A stretch of 16,348 nt of DNA from an uncultured Paracoccaceae bacterium (GCA_937132145.1 CAKZNY010000193.1:1-16348), one strand, 5' to 3'. Shown: positions 1 through 6,817, numbered from the stretch's first letter. Numbers and translations are program-made. Notes: generated by a model from the sequence alone, not told the origin.

Positions 1-1
1 G

Positions 2-208
2 GATATCCTGGTGATGCCGAGCATACACCAGTTTATCAACGCGATGGACGATGACGGCTCTGGGCATATTGTAGTTTTAGCCGAGAGTAGGGAAACATCG
101 GATGCAAACGCCCCGCGCGTCAAAGAGATTTGGGCCAACTTTTCCGATTTGCTTGAATCTACGCCGACGATGGTCGGGCATGATGTGATTGCCAACTGGA
201 GTAATTAG
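2..208 (+). CDS. C-terminal fragment of unrecognised protein
   Basis: The reading frame is open from the first complete codon at base 2 to a TAG at 206-208, giving 69 residues. It begins Asp-Ile-Leu-Val-Met-Pro, so the GTG at 11 and ATG at 14 are probably internal codons and the gene starts outside the window. The fragment is acidic, with a DDDGSGH stretch near residue 17, and ends in Ile-Ala-Asn-Trp-Ser-Asn. I see no membrane segment or motif I can assign. Several codons (AGG, TTA, GTA, AGT) are less GC-rich than in the genes to the right. No T-tract terminator follows on this strand, although the hairpin at 234-262 could still end transcripts. The function is unknown, and it could be a chance ORF at the edge. 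Confidence 0.45.
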   Translation, partial: DILVMPSIHQFINAMDDDGSGHIVVLAESRETSDANAPRVKEIWANFSDLLESTPTMVGHDVIANWSN

Positions 209-222
209 GCGAACACTATAGC

Positions 223-262
223 AAAAACAGAAAGGGCCGCCCCATGTTAAACAGGGCGGCCC
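223..262 (-). terminator. Intrinsic terminator of the pgl-aroQ unit
   Basis: A perfect 9-bp GC-only stem pairs 234-242 (GGGCCGCCC) with 254-262 (GGGCGGCCC) around an 11-nt loop. Read on the minus strand, the stem is followed by TTTCTGTTTTT (233 down to 223), as expected of a Rho-independent terminator. On the plus strand the stem is followed by GGACTTGAG with no T-run. It therefore most likely ends minus-strand transcripts coming from pgl, aroQ and the small ORFs. It may act weakly on the plus-strand gene ending at 208. Confidence 0.8.
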
Positions 263-280
263 GGACTTGAGTATGAAGGT

Positions 281-335
281 GGCAAAGTCAGGCTCGAAGC
301 CTTGCTGCCAGATGTGCCCAAAGGGGGCTGCCCCT
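281..335 (-). other. Structured RNA between micro-ORF and terminator
   Basis: Two further hairpins lie in the 75 bases between the stop codon of the 18-residue ORF (336-338) and the terminator stem. One is AGGCT (290-294), loop CGA, AGCCT (298-302), with weak outer pairing of 281-284 with 306-309. The other is GGGG (324-327), loop CTG, CCCC (331-334), directly next to the micro-ORF stop codon. With the terminator they make a three-hairpin 3' region, which suits a stable 3'-UTR-derived or independent small RNA. I recognise no Rfam family. The pairing is read from sequence only, and expression is inference. Confidence 0.4.
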
Positions 336-392
336 CTAGAAGTTCACCTCGCGAATAACCTTAACCATTTGCTCCAGTTTCCCAATAGACAT
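336..392 (-). CDS. 18-residue micro-ORF with strong SD
   Basis: On the minus strand an ATG at 392-390 opens an 18-codon frame ending in TAG at 338-336. The peptide is MSIGKLEQMVKVIREVNF. Upstream is a near-perfect Shine-Dalgarno sequence, AGAGAGGAGGTG (407 down to 396), with its AGGAGG five bases from the ATG, the best ribosome site in this part of the window. The peptide is a likely amphipathic helix with alternating Lys/Glu/Arg and hydrophobic residues, and it has no export signal. Hairpins and an intrinsic terminator follow within 75 bases. It could be a leader peptide, a small protein, or the coding part of a dual-function small RNA. I recognise no family. The strong ribosome site is the main evidence for translation. 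Confidence 0.5.
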   Translation of the reverse strand: MSIGKLEQMVKVIREVNF

Positions 393-464
393 TGGCACCT
401 CCTCTCTCAAAGTTTACGATAAAGGAAGCATGCCACGTCTTTTGCTGAACTCAAAGTAAAATTT

Positions 465-560
465 TCATGATGGCCGCGCGGACAACATACGGAATGGAAT
501 AAGGGCGACCAGAACCAACAACATTTTGACGAAAAAGTCCGCGATCCCGATGTGAGCCAT
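465..560 (-). CDS. 31-residue putative small membrane protein
   Basis: Nine bases after the aroQ stop, an ATG (560-558) opens a 31-codon frame on the same strand, ending in TGA at 467-465. Residues 9-26 (FFVKMLLVLVALIPFRML) form one hydrophobic stretch long enough to cross a membrane. A short N-terminus precedes it and a basic tail (Arg-Pro-Ser) follows, so it looks like a single-pass micro-protein. There is no clear Shine-Dalgarno sequence, so translation would have to depend on reinitiation after aroQ. It lies in the pgl-aroQ unit, upstream of the second micro-ORF. The hydrophobic pattern and coupled spacing support it. The poor ribosome site and short length argue for caution. Confidence 0.35.
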   Translation of the reverse strand: MAHIGIADFFVKMLLVLVALIPFRMLSARPS

Positions 561-569
561 AGGGCCAAT

Positions 570-1007
570 TCAAGCGATTTTTTCCATCACTGCATCCAGC
601 GCCATAACATATCCGGCCACACCCTTACCCGCGATCAACCCGTCCGAGGCCAGCTCCACATACGAAATATGCCGGAACGCCTCGCGCGTTTTGGGGTCCG
701 AGATATGCAGCTCCATCTTATAGCCATCGTAGGCTTTCAGTGCGTCGTGAATGGCAATCGAGGTGTGCGTATACGCCCCCGCATTCAAAATAATCGCATC
801 CGCCACGCCGCGCGCTTCCTGTATCCAGTCCACCAGAACCCCCTCGTGGTTCGACTGCCGGAAATCGAGCGTCACGCCCAGTGTTTCCGCATGTTTAACG
901 CACCGCGCCTTTACGTCCGACAGCGTGTCGTGGCCGTAAATCTCGGGTTCGCGGGTTCCAAGCAGATTAAGGTTGGGACCGTTCAGAAGGAAAATCGTTT
1001 TGCTCAT
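570..1007 (-). CDS. aroQ: Type II 3-dehydroquinate dehydratase
   Basis: AroQ dehydrates 3-dehydroquinate to 3-dehydroshikimate, the third step of the shikimate pathway to aromatic amino acids, as a cytosolic dodecamer. The 145-residue length is normal for type II enzymes. The N-terminal LNGPNLNLLGTREPEIYG signature is present, with the catalytic Arg19 and Tyr24 at the usual positions. Also visible are the SNHEG loop (near residues 52-56), NAGAYTHTSIAI (near 75-86), and ELHISDP with the active-site His near 101. It lies 33 bases after pgl on the same strand and probably shares its promoter. No strong ribosome site precedes the ATG. In many alphaproteobacteria aroQ is followed by accB and accC. 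Here only two micro-ORFs and a terminator follow. Confidence 0.97.
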   Translation of the reverse strand: MSKTIFLLNGPNLNLLGTREPEIYGHDTLSDVKARCVKHAETLGVTLDFRQSNHEGVLVDWIQEARGVADAIILNAGAYTHTSIAIHDALKAYDGYKMELHISDPKTREAFRHISYVELASDGLIAGKGVAGYVMALDAVMEKIA

Positions 1008-1040
1008 AATGTTGATCTATACCGGAATTGCAGGATTACG

Positions 1041-1730
1041 CTAGTCGGCATAATGCACATCCACTTGTGTCGGCGCGTCCAGAACCACGCGGATCGGGGC
1101 CTCGCTGGCGGGGCCTTCGATCAACGCCGCCTCGAAAGCGGCTTTCTTGTCTTCACCGGTGATCAGGATATGAATGTGCCGTGCGGCCCGCAAAACCGTG
1201 GCCGTTAAGGTTAGCCGAGGTTCCGGCGCACCGGGGGCACGCATCGGCAGCAAAACTGCTGTGCCGGCCAGATCCAGCCCCTCGTCCAGACGATCCGCTT
1301 CGGGGAAAAGGCTGGCGGTGTGCATGTCGGCCCCCATGCCAAGCACACAAACGTCGAGCGGCAGGGCAGCCTTAATCGCATCGGCCAAATCATCCAGCAC
1401 GTCCTCCGGCGTATCGGCCTCGCGGTAAAACGGCACCAGCTGCGCCGCCGCGGCGTTATTTTGCAACAGCGTTTCGCGCAGCAGCCGTGTATTTGAGCGT
1501 TCCGAGGTTTCCGGCACGAACCGCTCGTCCGTAAGCATCACGCGCACCTTTGACCAATCTAGATCGACCTTCGACAGCAGCGCCAGAAACGGTGCGGGCG
1601 TTGTCCCACCCGGCACGGCAAGCGTCGCGGAACCCCGTGCCGTAATCGCGGCCTCCAACTGCTCGGCCACATCTTCGGCAATGTTTTCCATCAGCGTTTC
1701 GCGGTCGGGGTATTGTAAAAAGTCTGGCAT
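1041..1730 (-). CDS. pgl: 6-phosphogluconolactonase
   Basis: Pgl hydrolyses 6-phosphogluconolactone to 6-phosphogluconate, feeding the Entner-Doudoroff and oxidative pentose phosphate routes in the cytosol. With the start at 1730 it is 229 residues, typical for DevB-type lactonases. Motifs are LAVPGGTTP (about 37-45), TDERFVP (67-73) and LGMGADMHTASLFP (130-143). The last holds the catalytic Asp-x-His, with Met where many family members have Gly. I chose the ATG at 1730 because AGGAA sits five bases upstream. A longer frame from 1784 is ruled out because that ATG lies in the -35 element of the probable promoter. aroQ follows after 33 bases. zwf and edd, frequent partners, are not in the window. 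Confidence 0.95.
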   Translation of the reverse strand: MPDFLQYPDRETLMENIAEDVAEQLEAAITARGSATLAVPGGTTPAPFLALLSKVDLDWSKVRVMLTDERFVPETSERSNTRLLRETLLQNNAAAAQLVPFYREADTPEDVLDDLADAIKAALPLDVCVLGMGADMHTASLFPEADRLDEGLDLAGTAVLLPMRAPGAPEPRLTLTATVLRAARHIHILITGEDKKAAFEAALIEGPASEAPIRVVLDAPTQVDVHYAD

Positions 1731-1755
1731 CACGGTTCCTGTCACAGTTTTACGG

Positions 1756-1784
1756 ATTATAGGGCCTGTTTGCCTCCGCGTCAT
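1756..1784 (-). promoter_or_regulatory. Sigma-70-like promoter for pgl-aroQ
   Basis: On the minus strand a perfect TATAAT (1761 down to 1756) follows ATGACG (1784 down to 1779) after a 17-base spacer. The -35 matches the TTGACA consensus at four of six positions. The expected start near 1749 gives a leader of about 19 bases that holds the AGGAA ribosome site of pgl. Confidence 0.65.
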
Positions 1785-1895
1785 CCCGAAGAGCGTGTGA
1801 AATCCCGCCTATCATGCGCATTTTTGCAATTTATTGCCATACATGCCTTGCTTCATGCCTGATTTCCGCTAATACCCGAGTCGCTTACGGGGGCC

Positions 1896-4199
1896 ATGCC
1901 GCCGTGGTTTCACATGATCGGCAAAGGGGCTGCTTTGAGCATTTGGGTGCGGATATTGCGATGGGTTTTCAAGGCCCAACGCTGGGCTTATCAGCACCGT
2001 CGCTACAGCCTGTCAATTGTTGCCGTACTTGTCGCGATTATTGGGTCCGCCGCGCTGGATGTTAAGAATTCCAACGACCCGATGTTGTTTTTCAGCGAAA
2101 ATAATGTCCACCGCCAGAAGCTGGAAGAGTTCCGTGCGGTTTTCGGAAAATCCAGCGCGACGCTGATTGCGCTGGATGCGGGTGAACCAAATGCTCCGCT
2201 GCTTTTGCTAGAGGCGGAGCGGTACTTGTCCGAAATCCTGCTCGATCCGGAACATCCGCTTTATATCGACGATATAACCAGCCTTGGCTCTGTCACCGCG
2301 ACGTTGCCTGCCATCGGATACCCGACCGAGTACACGTCACTGGAAGATGTGCAGTTTCTGGCCAAAGATCACCCGGCCCTCAGCGCGTATTTCTTTAACG
2401 AGGACCAAAGCGCCACAATCGTTATCCTGTCACTGGACCCTGCCGATCAAAGCGACCCTGCCCTGATCGCGGCTTATAAACAGCAGATGGATCTGGTCAC
2501 GCATATGCGCGAGAAATACCCCAGCCTGCTAATCTCCATCGCCGGCAGCGTCACCATATTCGAGGCCCTGCGCGAGGCGTTTTCCCAAGACAGCCGATAC
2601 TTGTTCCCCGCCACCGCCTTCGTAAACTTCCTCGTCCTTTTGTTCGCATTCGGCAACCTGCGCGTCACCCTGTCGGTGCTGGCCATCGCGGGTGTGTCGG
2701 TCCTGCTAACCCTAGGCGTTGCAGGTTGGAGCGGATATGTCTTCGCCGCCGGTTCCGCCTCGTCTTTCGCGATCGTGTTCACGCTAACTGTCGCCAGCCT
2801 GATCCATGTCGTCCACGCCATGGGGCAGAGGCAACGACGACTTCCATTTCAGCGGTCCCGCACGATCATTCTTTCCAGCTTTCGCAAGCTGACCGTCCCC
2901 GTCACACTGGCCCATATCACAACCGCCGTCGGGTTTCTTTCCCTCAACTGGGCTGATGCACCCGCGTTCAAAGCCATGGGAAATCTGGTCGCCATCGGGT
3001 TGGTGTTCTCGTTACTGCTATCCCTGCTGGTCGCCCCCATCGCGCTAAAATCCAAACGAACCGAGCTGGTTATTCGGGACGACCGCATCCGCGCTGTCTC
3101 TCGCTGGTTCGCCGTCGCATGGGCCGCCGCCCCGATCCGCAACGCGTTGATCGTATCCGTCCTGTCGCTCGCCGCACTAACCGGCCTGACGCGGATCGTA
3201 TTTGACGACCAGATCACCAACAACTTCCCGTCTGACCACCCGCTGCTGGTCAATATCGACAACATCTCAGGCGCTTTTGATTGGTATAGTTCCATCGATA
3301 TGGTGTTGCAGTATGACGAAGGTATGTTGATAAAACCCGAAGCAATCGCCGATGTGGTCGAGTTGGTTGAATGGATCAAATTGCAACAACCCGTGGCGGA
3401 CGTTTTCAGCCCGATCCCGCTTATCCAAGACTGTCTGGACAACCGCCAGCCCCCTTACGAAGGCGCAATTCTCGACGTTCCTCAGAAAATGCTGAACTAC
3501 TGCGTTCGGACAAGCGCAAGAAGCGGCAGCAATTATGTCGGCTTCTATGCAAAAGACTTCACGCTGCTGCATCTGAAAATCATGTTGCCCCGAATTTCCG
3601 CAGCCGGAGTGCGCGATTTAAGCGAAAAAATCGAAGCCAAAACCCTTGAGATGGGCTTCACCCCCGAAACCGCCCGCTTGACTGGCGTCGGTGTGATGTC
3701 GGCGTATTTATCCGAGGTGAACACCAAAAACATGCTTATCGGCTCGGCGCTCGCCATGCTGATTGTGTCCTTGCTGATCGGCGTGTTCCTGCGCTCGCCC
3801 ATATTGGCGGTCTTGTCGATTCTGCCAAACTTCCTGCCCGCAATGGCATCCCTTGGCATCTGGGTCTGGATTAATGGCGAGGTCGGCATGGCCGCCTCCG
3901 TCATCGCCGCGATCACATTTGGTATCGTGGTTGATGACACCATCCACATCCTCTATGCGTTGGCGCGCGGGAAACACACGCAATCCCGCGAAGGCATTCG
4001 CACCGTTTTGCGTAATGTCACACCGGGGGTTTTGACAACCACATTGGCGCTAGGTTTGGGGTTCGGAATTTTGATGTTCAGTGGATTCGAGGTAAACCGT
4101 CAGTTAGGTTTCCTGACCAGCGCCACGATTTTCATCGCCTTTATATTCGATATTTTCGTACTACCCGGCCTTTACAGCCTGCTTAAAGGCAAGCGTTAA
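1896..4199 (+). CDS. RND superfamily (MMPL/HAE3-type) exporter
   Basis: This 767-residue inner-membrane protein has the RND layout: TM1 (about 38-54), a first periplasmic domain (55-235), TM2-TM6 (236-385), TM7 (415-431), a second periplasmic domain (432-610) and TM8-TM12 (612-762). Members export lipids, hopanoids or hydrophobic compounds using the proton gradient. The substrate here cannot be told. The second half has the charged TM10 motif GIVVDDTIHILY (676-687), likely proton-relay aspartates. The matching stretch of the first half (about 291-307) has His304 but no acidic residue. The start is uncertain: ATG 1896 and ATG 1914 lack good ribosome sites, while a TTG at 1935 is preceded by AAAGGGG five bases away. 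No membrane-fusion or outer-membrane partner is adjacent. Its stop overlaps that of the Nudix gene. Confidence 0.9.
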   Translation: MPPWFHMIGKGAALSIWVRILRWVFKAQRWAYQHRRYSLSIVAVLVAIIGSAALDVKNSNDPMLFFSENNVHRQKLEEFRAVFGKSSATLIALDAGEPNAPLLLLEAERYLSEILLDPEHPLYIDDITSLGSVTATLPAIGYPTEYTSLEDVQFLAKDHPALSAYFFNEDQSATIVILSLDPADQSDPALIAAYKQQMDLVTHMREKYPSLLISIAGSVTIFEALREAFSQDSRYLFPATAFVNFLVLLFAFGNLRVTLSVLAIAGVSVLLTLGVAGWSGYVFAAGSASSFAIVFTLTVASLIHVVHAMGQRQRRLPFQRSRTIILSSFRKLTVPVTLAHITTAVGFLSLNWADAPAFKAMGNLVAIGLVFSLLLSLLVAPIALKSKRTELVIRDDRIRAVSRWFAVAWAAAPIRNALIVSVLSLAALTGLTRIVFDDQITNNFPSDHPLLVNIDNISGAFDWYSSIDMVLQYDEGMLIKPEAIADVVELVEWIKLQQPVADVFSPIPLIQDCLDNRQPPYEGAILDVPQKMLNYCVRTSARSGSNYVGFYAKDFTLLHLKIMLPRISAAGVRDLSEKIEAKTLEMGFTPETARLTGVGVMSAYLSEVNTKNMLIGSALAMLIVSLLIGVFLRSPILAVLSILPNFLPAMASLGIWVWINGEVGMAASVIAAITFGIVVDDTIHILYALARGKHTQSREGIRTVLRNVTPGVLTTTLALGLGFGILMFSGFEVNRQLGFLTSATIFIAFIFDIFVLPGLYSLLKGKR

Positions 4200-4594
4200 A
4201 GCCAGTCGCGCAGGATCGGGATCAGCGGAATATCGGCTGGCGGCATCGGGTAATCCCGCAACTTGTTGGCCCGCACCCAGCGTAAAACCTGCCCCTCGCG
4301 CGGCTCTGGTGTGCCCTTCCACTTGCGGCACGCGAACAGTGGCATCAACAAGTGAAAATCGTCGTAGGTATGGGATGCAAACGTCAGCGGCGCGAGGCAA
4401 CTCTCCCACGTATCGATCCCCAACTCTTCGTGCAATTCACGGATCAACGCCATTTCGGGGGTTTCGCCAGCTTCGACCTTGCCACCGGGGAATTCCCATA
4501 GGCCCGCCATGGATTTCCCTTCAGGGCGTTGCGCCAGCAGCACACGGCCATCGGGGTCGATCAATGCCACAGCGGAAACCAGCAGCGTTTTCAT
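4196..4594 (-). CDS. mutT: MutT-like Nudix hydrolase
   Basis: This is a 132-residue Nudix pyrophosphohydrolase, closest by appearance to MutT, which removes 8-oxo-dGTP from the nucleotide pool. The full Nudix box (G-x5-E-x7-RE-x2-EE-x-G) spans residues 38-60: Gly38, Glu44, Arg52-Glu53, Glu56-Glu57 and Gly59. Upstream, RPEGKSMAGLWEFPGGK is the typical MutT substrate-side signature, with the LWEFPGG core at 32-38. Its ATG overlaps the argJ stop as ATGA, which implies translational coupling and co-transcription with the isomerase and argJ. Its TAA (4196-4198) overlaps the TAA of the convergent exporter by two bases. The same gene order as argJ is common in alphaproteobacteria. Substrate specificity is inferred from the motif. 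Confidence 0.92.
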   Translation of the reverse strand: MKTLLVSAVALIDPDGRVLLAQRPEGKSMAGLWEFPGGKVEAGETPEMALIRELHEELGIDTWESCLAPLTFASHTYDDFHLLMPLFACRKWKGTPEPREGQVLRWVRANKLRDYPMPPADIPLIPILRDWL

Positions 4595-5832
4595 GAACGG
4601 TAATCCGCGTTGATAGTGATGTACTGATGCGTCAAATCACAGGTCCAGACCGTCGCCGAGCCATCGCCAACGCCCAGATCAACGGTCACATTCAGGTCTT
4701 GGCCCTTCATGTAATCCGCCCCGTCTTCCTCGCGGTAATCGGGGGAAACCCAGCCCTTGTCGGCCACCAGAATATCCCCGAACCAGATTGACAGCTTGTC
4801 CCGATCCGCCGCCTCACCCGCCTTGCCAATCGCCATAACGATCCGGCCCCAGTTGGGATCCTCGCCAGCGAAGGCGGTTTTAACCAGTGGCGAATTCGCG
4901 ATCGAAAGGCCGACGATTTTCGCCGCCGCATCGCTTTCGGCACCATTCACGGTGATTTCGATAAATTTTGTTGCCCCCTCGCCGTCCCGTACGACCAGAT
5001 GCGCAAGTTCCAGCATCACACCGTGCAAAGCATCCCCAAAGGCAACCGCCCGAGGGTCCGTGATCGAGGTCACCTCGTCCATCGCCGCCTTGCCCGTCGC
5101 CGTGACGACCAGACTATCGGACGTAGATGTATCACTATCCACCGTAATACTGTTGAACGTCGTGACCGTCGCGCCTGACACGATCTGCTGCAAAACGTCC
5201 TGATTAATCTTTGCATCTGTAAACACAAACACCAGCATCGTCGCCATGTCCGGCGCGATCATGCCCGAACCCTTGGCGAAACCGGCAATCTGCACCGTAA
5301 CACCGCCCAGCTCGACCGAGGCCTTCGCCCCCTTGGCATAGGTATCCGTCGTCATAATAGCGCGCGCCGCATCCTCGGCGTTTGTGTCGCGCAAGCCATC
5401 GCGCAACGCATTCATCTTTGATGTGATCCGCTCAGCCGGCAGCGGCTCGCCGATAACGCCGGTCGAGGCCACGAACACATTGCGCGGGTTAATCCCCAGC
5501 GTTTCAGCGACAGCACCAGCCGTCACCTCGACCCCGTTCATGCCGTTATTTCCGGTAAACGCGTTCGCATTGCCCGAGTTCACCAGAATAGCCGCGCCAC
5601 CGGCCCGCAGCCCCGTCGCCAGATTTTCCTGACACCAAAGCACAGGTGCGGCGCGGGTTTTGGAACGTGTGAATGTCCCCGCAATCGCGCTGCCCTCGGC
5701 AATTTCAACCAGCATAACGTCAAGCCTGCCTTGATATTTCACGCCAGCCTCGACGGCGGCAAAGCGCACGCCGTCAATCACAGGTAACTTTGGAAACCCG
5801 CCTTTGGGCGCTAGCGGTGAAATATCAGACAT
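4591..5832 (-). CDS. argJ: Bifunctional ornithine acetyltransferase ArgJ
   Basis: ArgJ transfers the acetyl group from N-acetylornithine to glutamate in the cyclic arginine pathway. Bifunctional forms also make N-acetylglutamate from acetyl-CoA. The 413 residues match the family length. The autocleavage site is clear: KGSGMIAPDMATML (187-200), with Thr198 as the N-terminal nucleophile of the beta chain after cleavage at Ala197-Thr198. Other family landmarks are NSGNANAFTG (85-94), VFVASTGVIGEPLP (119-132) and AFAGEDPNWGRI in the C-terminal half. The ATG at 5832 is preceded by AGGA eight bases away, and the isomerase stop lies 12 bases upstream. Whether it is mono- or bifunctional cannot be read from the sequence. 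Confidence 0.98.
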   Translation of the reverse strand: MSDISPLAPKGGFPKLPVIDGVRFAAVEAGVKYQGRLDVMLVEIAEGSAIAGTFTRSKTRAAPVLWCQENLATGLRAGGAAILVNSGNANAFTGNNGMNGVEVTAGAVAETLGINPRNVFVASTGVIGEPLPAERITSKMNALRDGLRDTNAEDAARAIMTTDTYAKGAKASVELGGVTVQIAGFAKGSGMIAPDMATMLVFVFTDAKINQDVLQQIVSGATVTTFNSITVDSDTSTSDSLVVTATGKAAMDEVTSITDPRAVAFGDALHGVMLELAHLVVRDGEGATKFIEITVNGAESDAAAKIVGLSIANSPLVKTAFAGEDPNWGRIVMAIGKAGEAADRDKLSIWFGDILVADKGWVSPDYREEDGADYMKGQDLNVTVDLGVGDGSATVWTCDLTHQYITINADYRS

Positions 5833-5844
5833 AGCGACTATCCT

Positions 5845-6684
5845 TTACTGATCAAGCAAATCGAGGTTCGTGATTGTGGATGGATCAATCCCCTCAACCA
5901 TGATTTCAAGGCTGGCACTTTCGCGCAATGCCGTAACCGTCTCATCAATCGCGGCCTGCTGAAGTGTCTGCGTGATCTCGTCAATAACCGTTTCCAGCGC
6001 TGGCGGAGGAACATCGCGTTTGTCATTCAAGATCAGAACATGCCACCCGAATTGCGTCTGCACAACGCCCGAGATTTGACCGGTTTCCAAGCCCAGAACC
6101 GCCTCCTCGAAGGGGGGGACCATCATGCCAAGACCAAACCAGCCCAGCTCGCCGCCATTGGGGCCGGAAGGGCCGGTGGATTTCTCCTTGGCCAACTCGG
6201 CAAAATTTGCGCCGTCGTTAAGTGCTACGATCAAGGCTTCGGCTTCTTCCTCGGTCTCGACCAGAATGTGGCTGGCGTTGAATTCCGGCTCGACAGGCAA
6301 ATTGCCGTAAGCCTCGTCATATGCCGCCGCAATAGTTTCGTCCGATAACGGCTGCCCGATAACGGCTTCAATCGCAACCCCCGCCTTAAGCGCACGATAT
6401 TCATTTTCCATCGTCAGGCGCAGCTCAAGTGTCTCCTCGCCAACTGTTCCGCCTAGCAACGTCTGATCGATAAGCTGCTTCAGAATACCTTCAAACAGAA
6501 TTTCATCCGGCGCACTCAAATACTGCTCGGGCAATTGCGTGCGTAACAGGATCACATGACCCATGGTAATCTCGGTTCCGTTCACCACGGCCACAACCGT
6601 TTCGGCGTTAACTTCTGCATCCTGTGCCAGTGCCGGTGTTACAAAAAAGCAGGCAATTGCGCCCGCAGCCAATAGATTACGCAT
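5845..6684 (-). CDS. Periplasmic parvulin-type prolyl isomerase
   Basis: This is a 279-residue exported PpiC/SurA-type peptidyl-prolyl cis-trans isomerase, which helps newly exported proteins fold. Residues 1-20 are a Sec signal peptide ending Ala-Leu-Ala before Gln21. An N-terminal SurA-like chaperone region follows (about 28-130). A parvulin domain covers about 134-222, with NASHILVETEEEAEAL (136-151), GGELGWFG (177-184) and the closing FGWHVL motif (212-217). A short acidic tail ends the protein. The ribosome site GGGAGA lies six bases before the ATG. It heads the unit with argJ and mutT and is divergent from secA. It could be called PpiC, PrsA-like or SurA-like, so I give no symbol. Confidence 0.94.
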   Translation of the reverse strand: MRNLLAAGAIACFFVTPALAQDAEVNAETVVAVVNGTEITMGHVILLRTQLPEQYLSAPDEILFEGILKQLIDQTLLGGTVGEETLELRLTMENEYRALKAGVAIEAVIGQPLSDETIAAAYDEAYGNLPVEPEFNASHILVETEEEAEALIVALNDGANFAELAKEKSTGPSGPNGGELGWFGLGMMVPPFEEAVLGLETGQISGVVQTQFGWHVLILNDKRDVPPPALETVIDEITQTLQQAAIDETVTALRESASLEIMVEGIDPSTITNLDLLDQ

Positions 6685-6702
6685 ATAAATTCTCCCGTTG
6701 TT

Positions 6703-6717
6703 GCGCGATTATCGCGC
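6703..6717. repeat. Palindrome at the isomerase transcript start
   Basis: GCGCGA (6703-6708) and TCGCGC (6712-6717) form a perfect six-base inverted repeat with a TTA loop. It falls at the predicted transcript start (about 6715) of the minus-strand isomerase gene and 18 bases before its ATG. It could be a 5'-end stabilising hairpin or a protein-binding operator. Confidence 0.45.
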
Positions 6718-6721
6718 TTAT

Positions 6722-6749
6722 TTTATAATTTGGCACCCCATCCATTCAA
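6722..6749 (-). promoter_or_regulatory. Promoter for isomerase-argJ-mutT
   Basis: On the minus strand, TTGAAT (6749 down to 6744) and TATAAA (6727 down to 6722) are separated by 16 bases. They match the sigma-70 consensus at four and five of six positions. The expected start near 6715 gives a leader of about 30 bases that carries the GGGAGA ribosome site. Confidence 0.6.
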
Positions 6750-6757
6750 GAGGTGCC
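6732..6757. repeat. Inverted repeat between divergent promoters
   Basis: GGCACC (6732-6737) and GGTGCC (6752-6757) are perfect reverse complements 14 bases apart. They bracket the -35 element of the isomerase promoter, and the right arm ends one base before the secA -35 element. The placement would let one regulator affect both promoters. A six-base arm is short enough to be chance. Confidence 0.4.
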
Positions 6758-6758
6758 G

Positions 6759-6787
6759 TTGACACTGCCTAACGCGCCGCTTACATC
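6759..6787 (+). promoter_or_regulatory. Probable secA promoter
   Basis: A perfect TTGACA (6759-6764) is followed 16-17 bases later by TTACAT or TACATC (6781-6787), a weak -10. Strong -35 with degenerate -10 elements is common in Rhodobacterales. The start would be near 6794, leaving a leader of about 150 bases before secA that includes a short upstream ORF. Confidence 0.5.
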
Positions 6788-6817
6788 AATTCCGACCCTT
6801 TGGGTGCAGGCAGTCGT

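Noticed and set aside
552..1208. 218-residue plus-strand ORF
   Set aside because: It lies antisense to aroQ and the 3' end of pgl, both firmly identified. The product is Arg/His-rich with no family resemblance.
6703..6727. Hairpin plus TTATTTT as a plus-strand terminator
   Set aside because: No plus-strand gene lies upstream. The T-rich run is the complement of the isomerase -10 region, so a role in the minus-strand leader is more likely.
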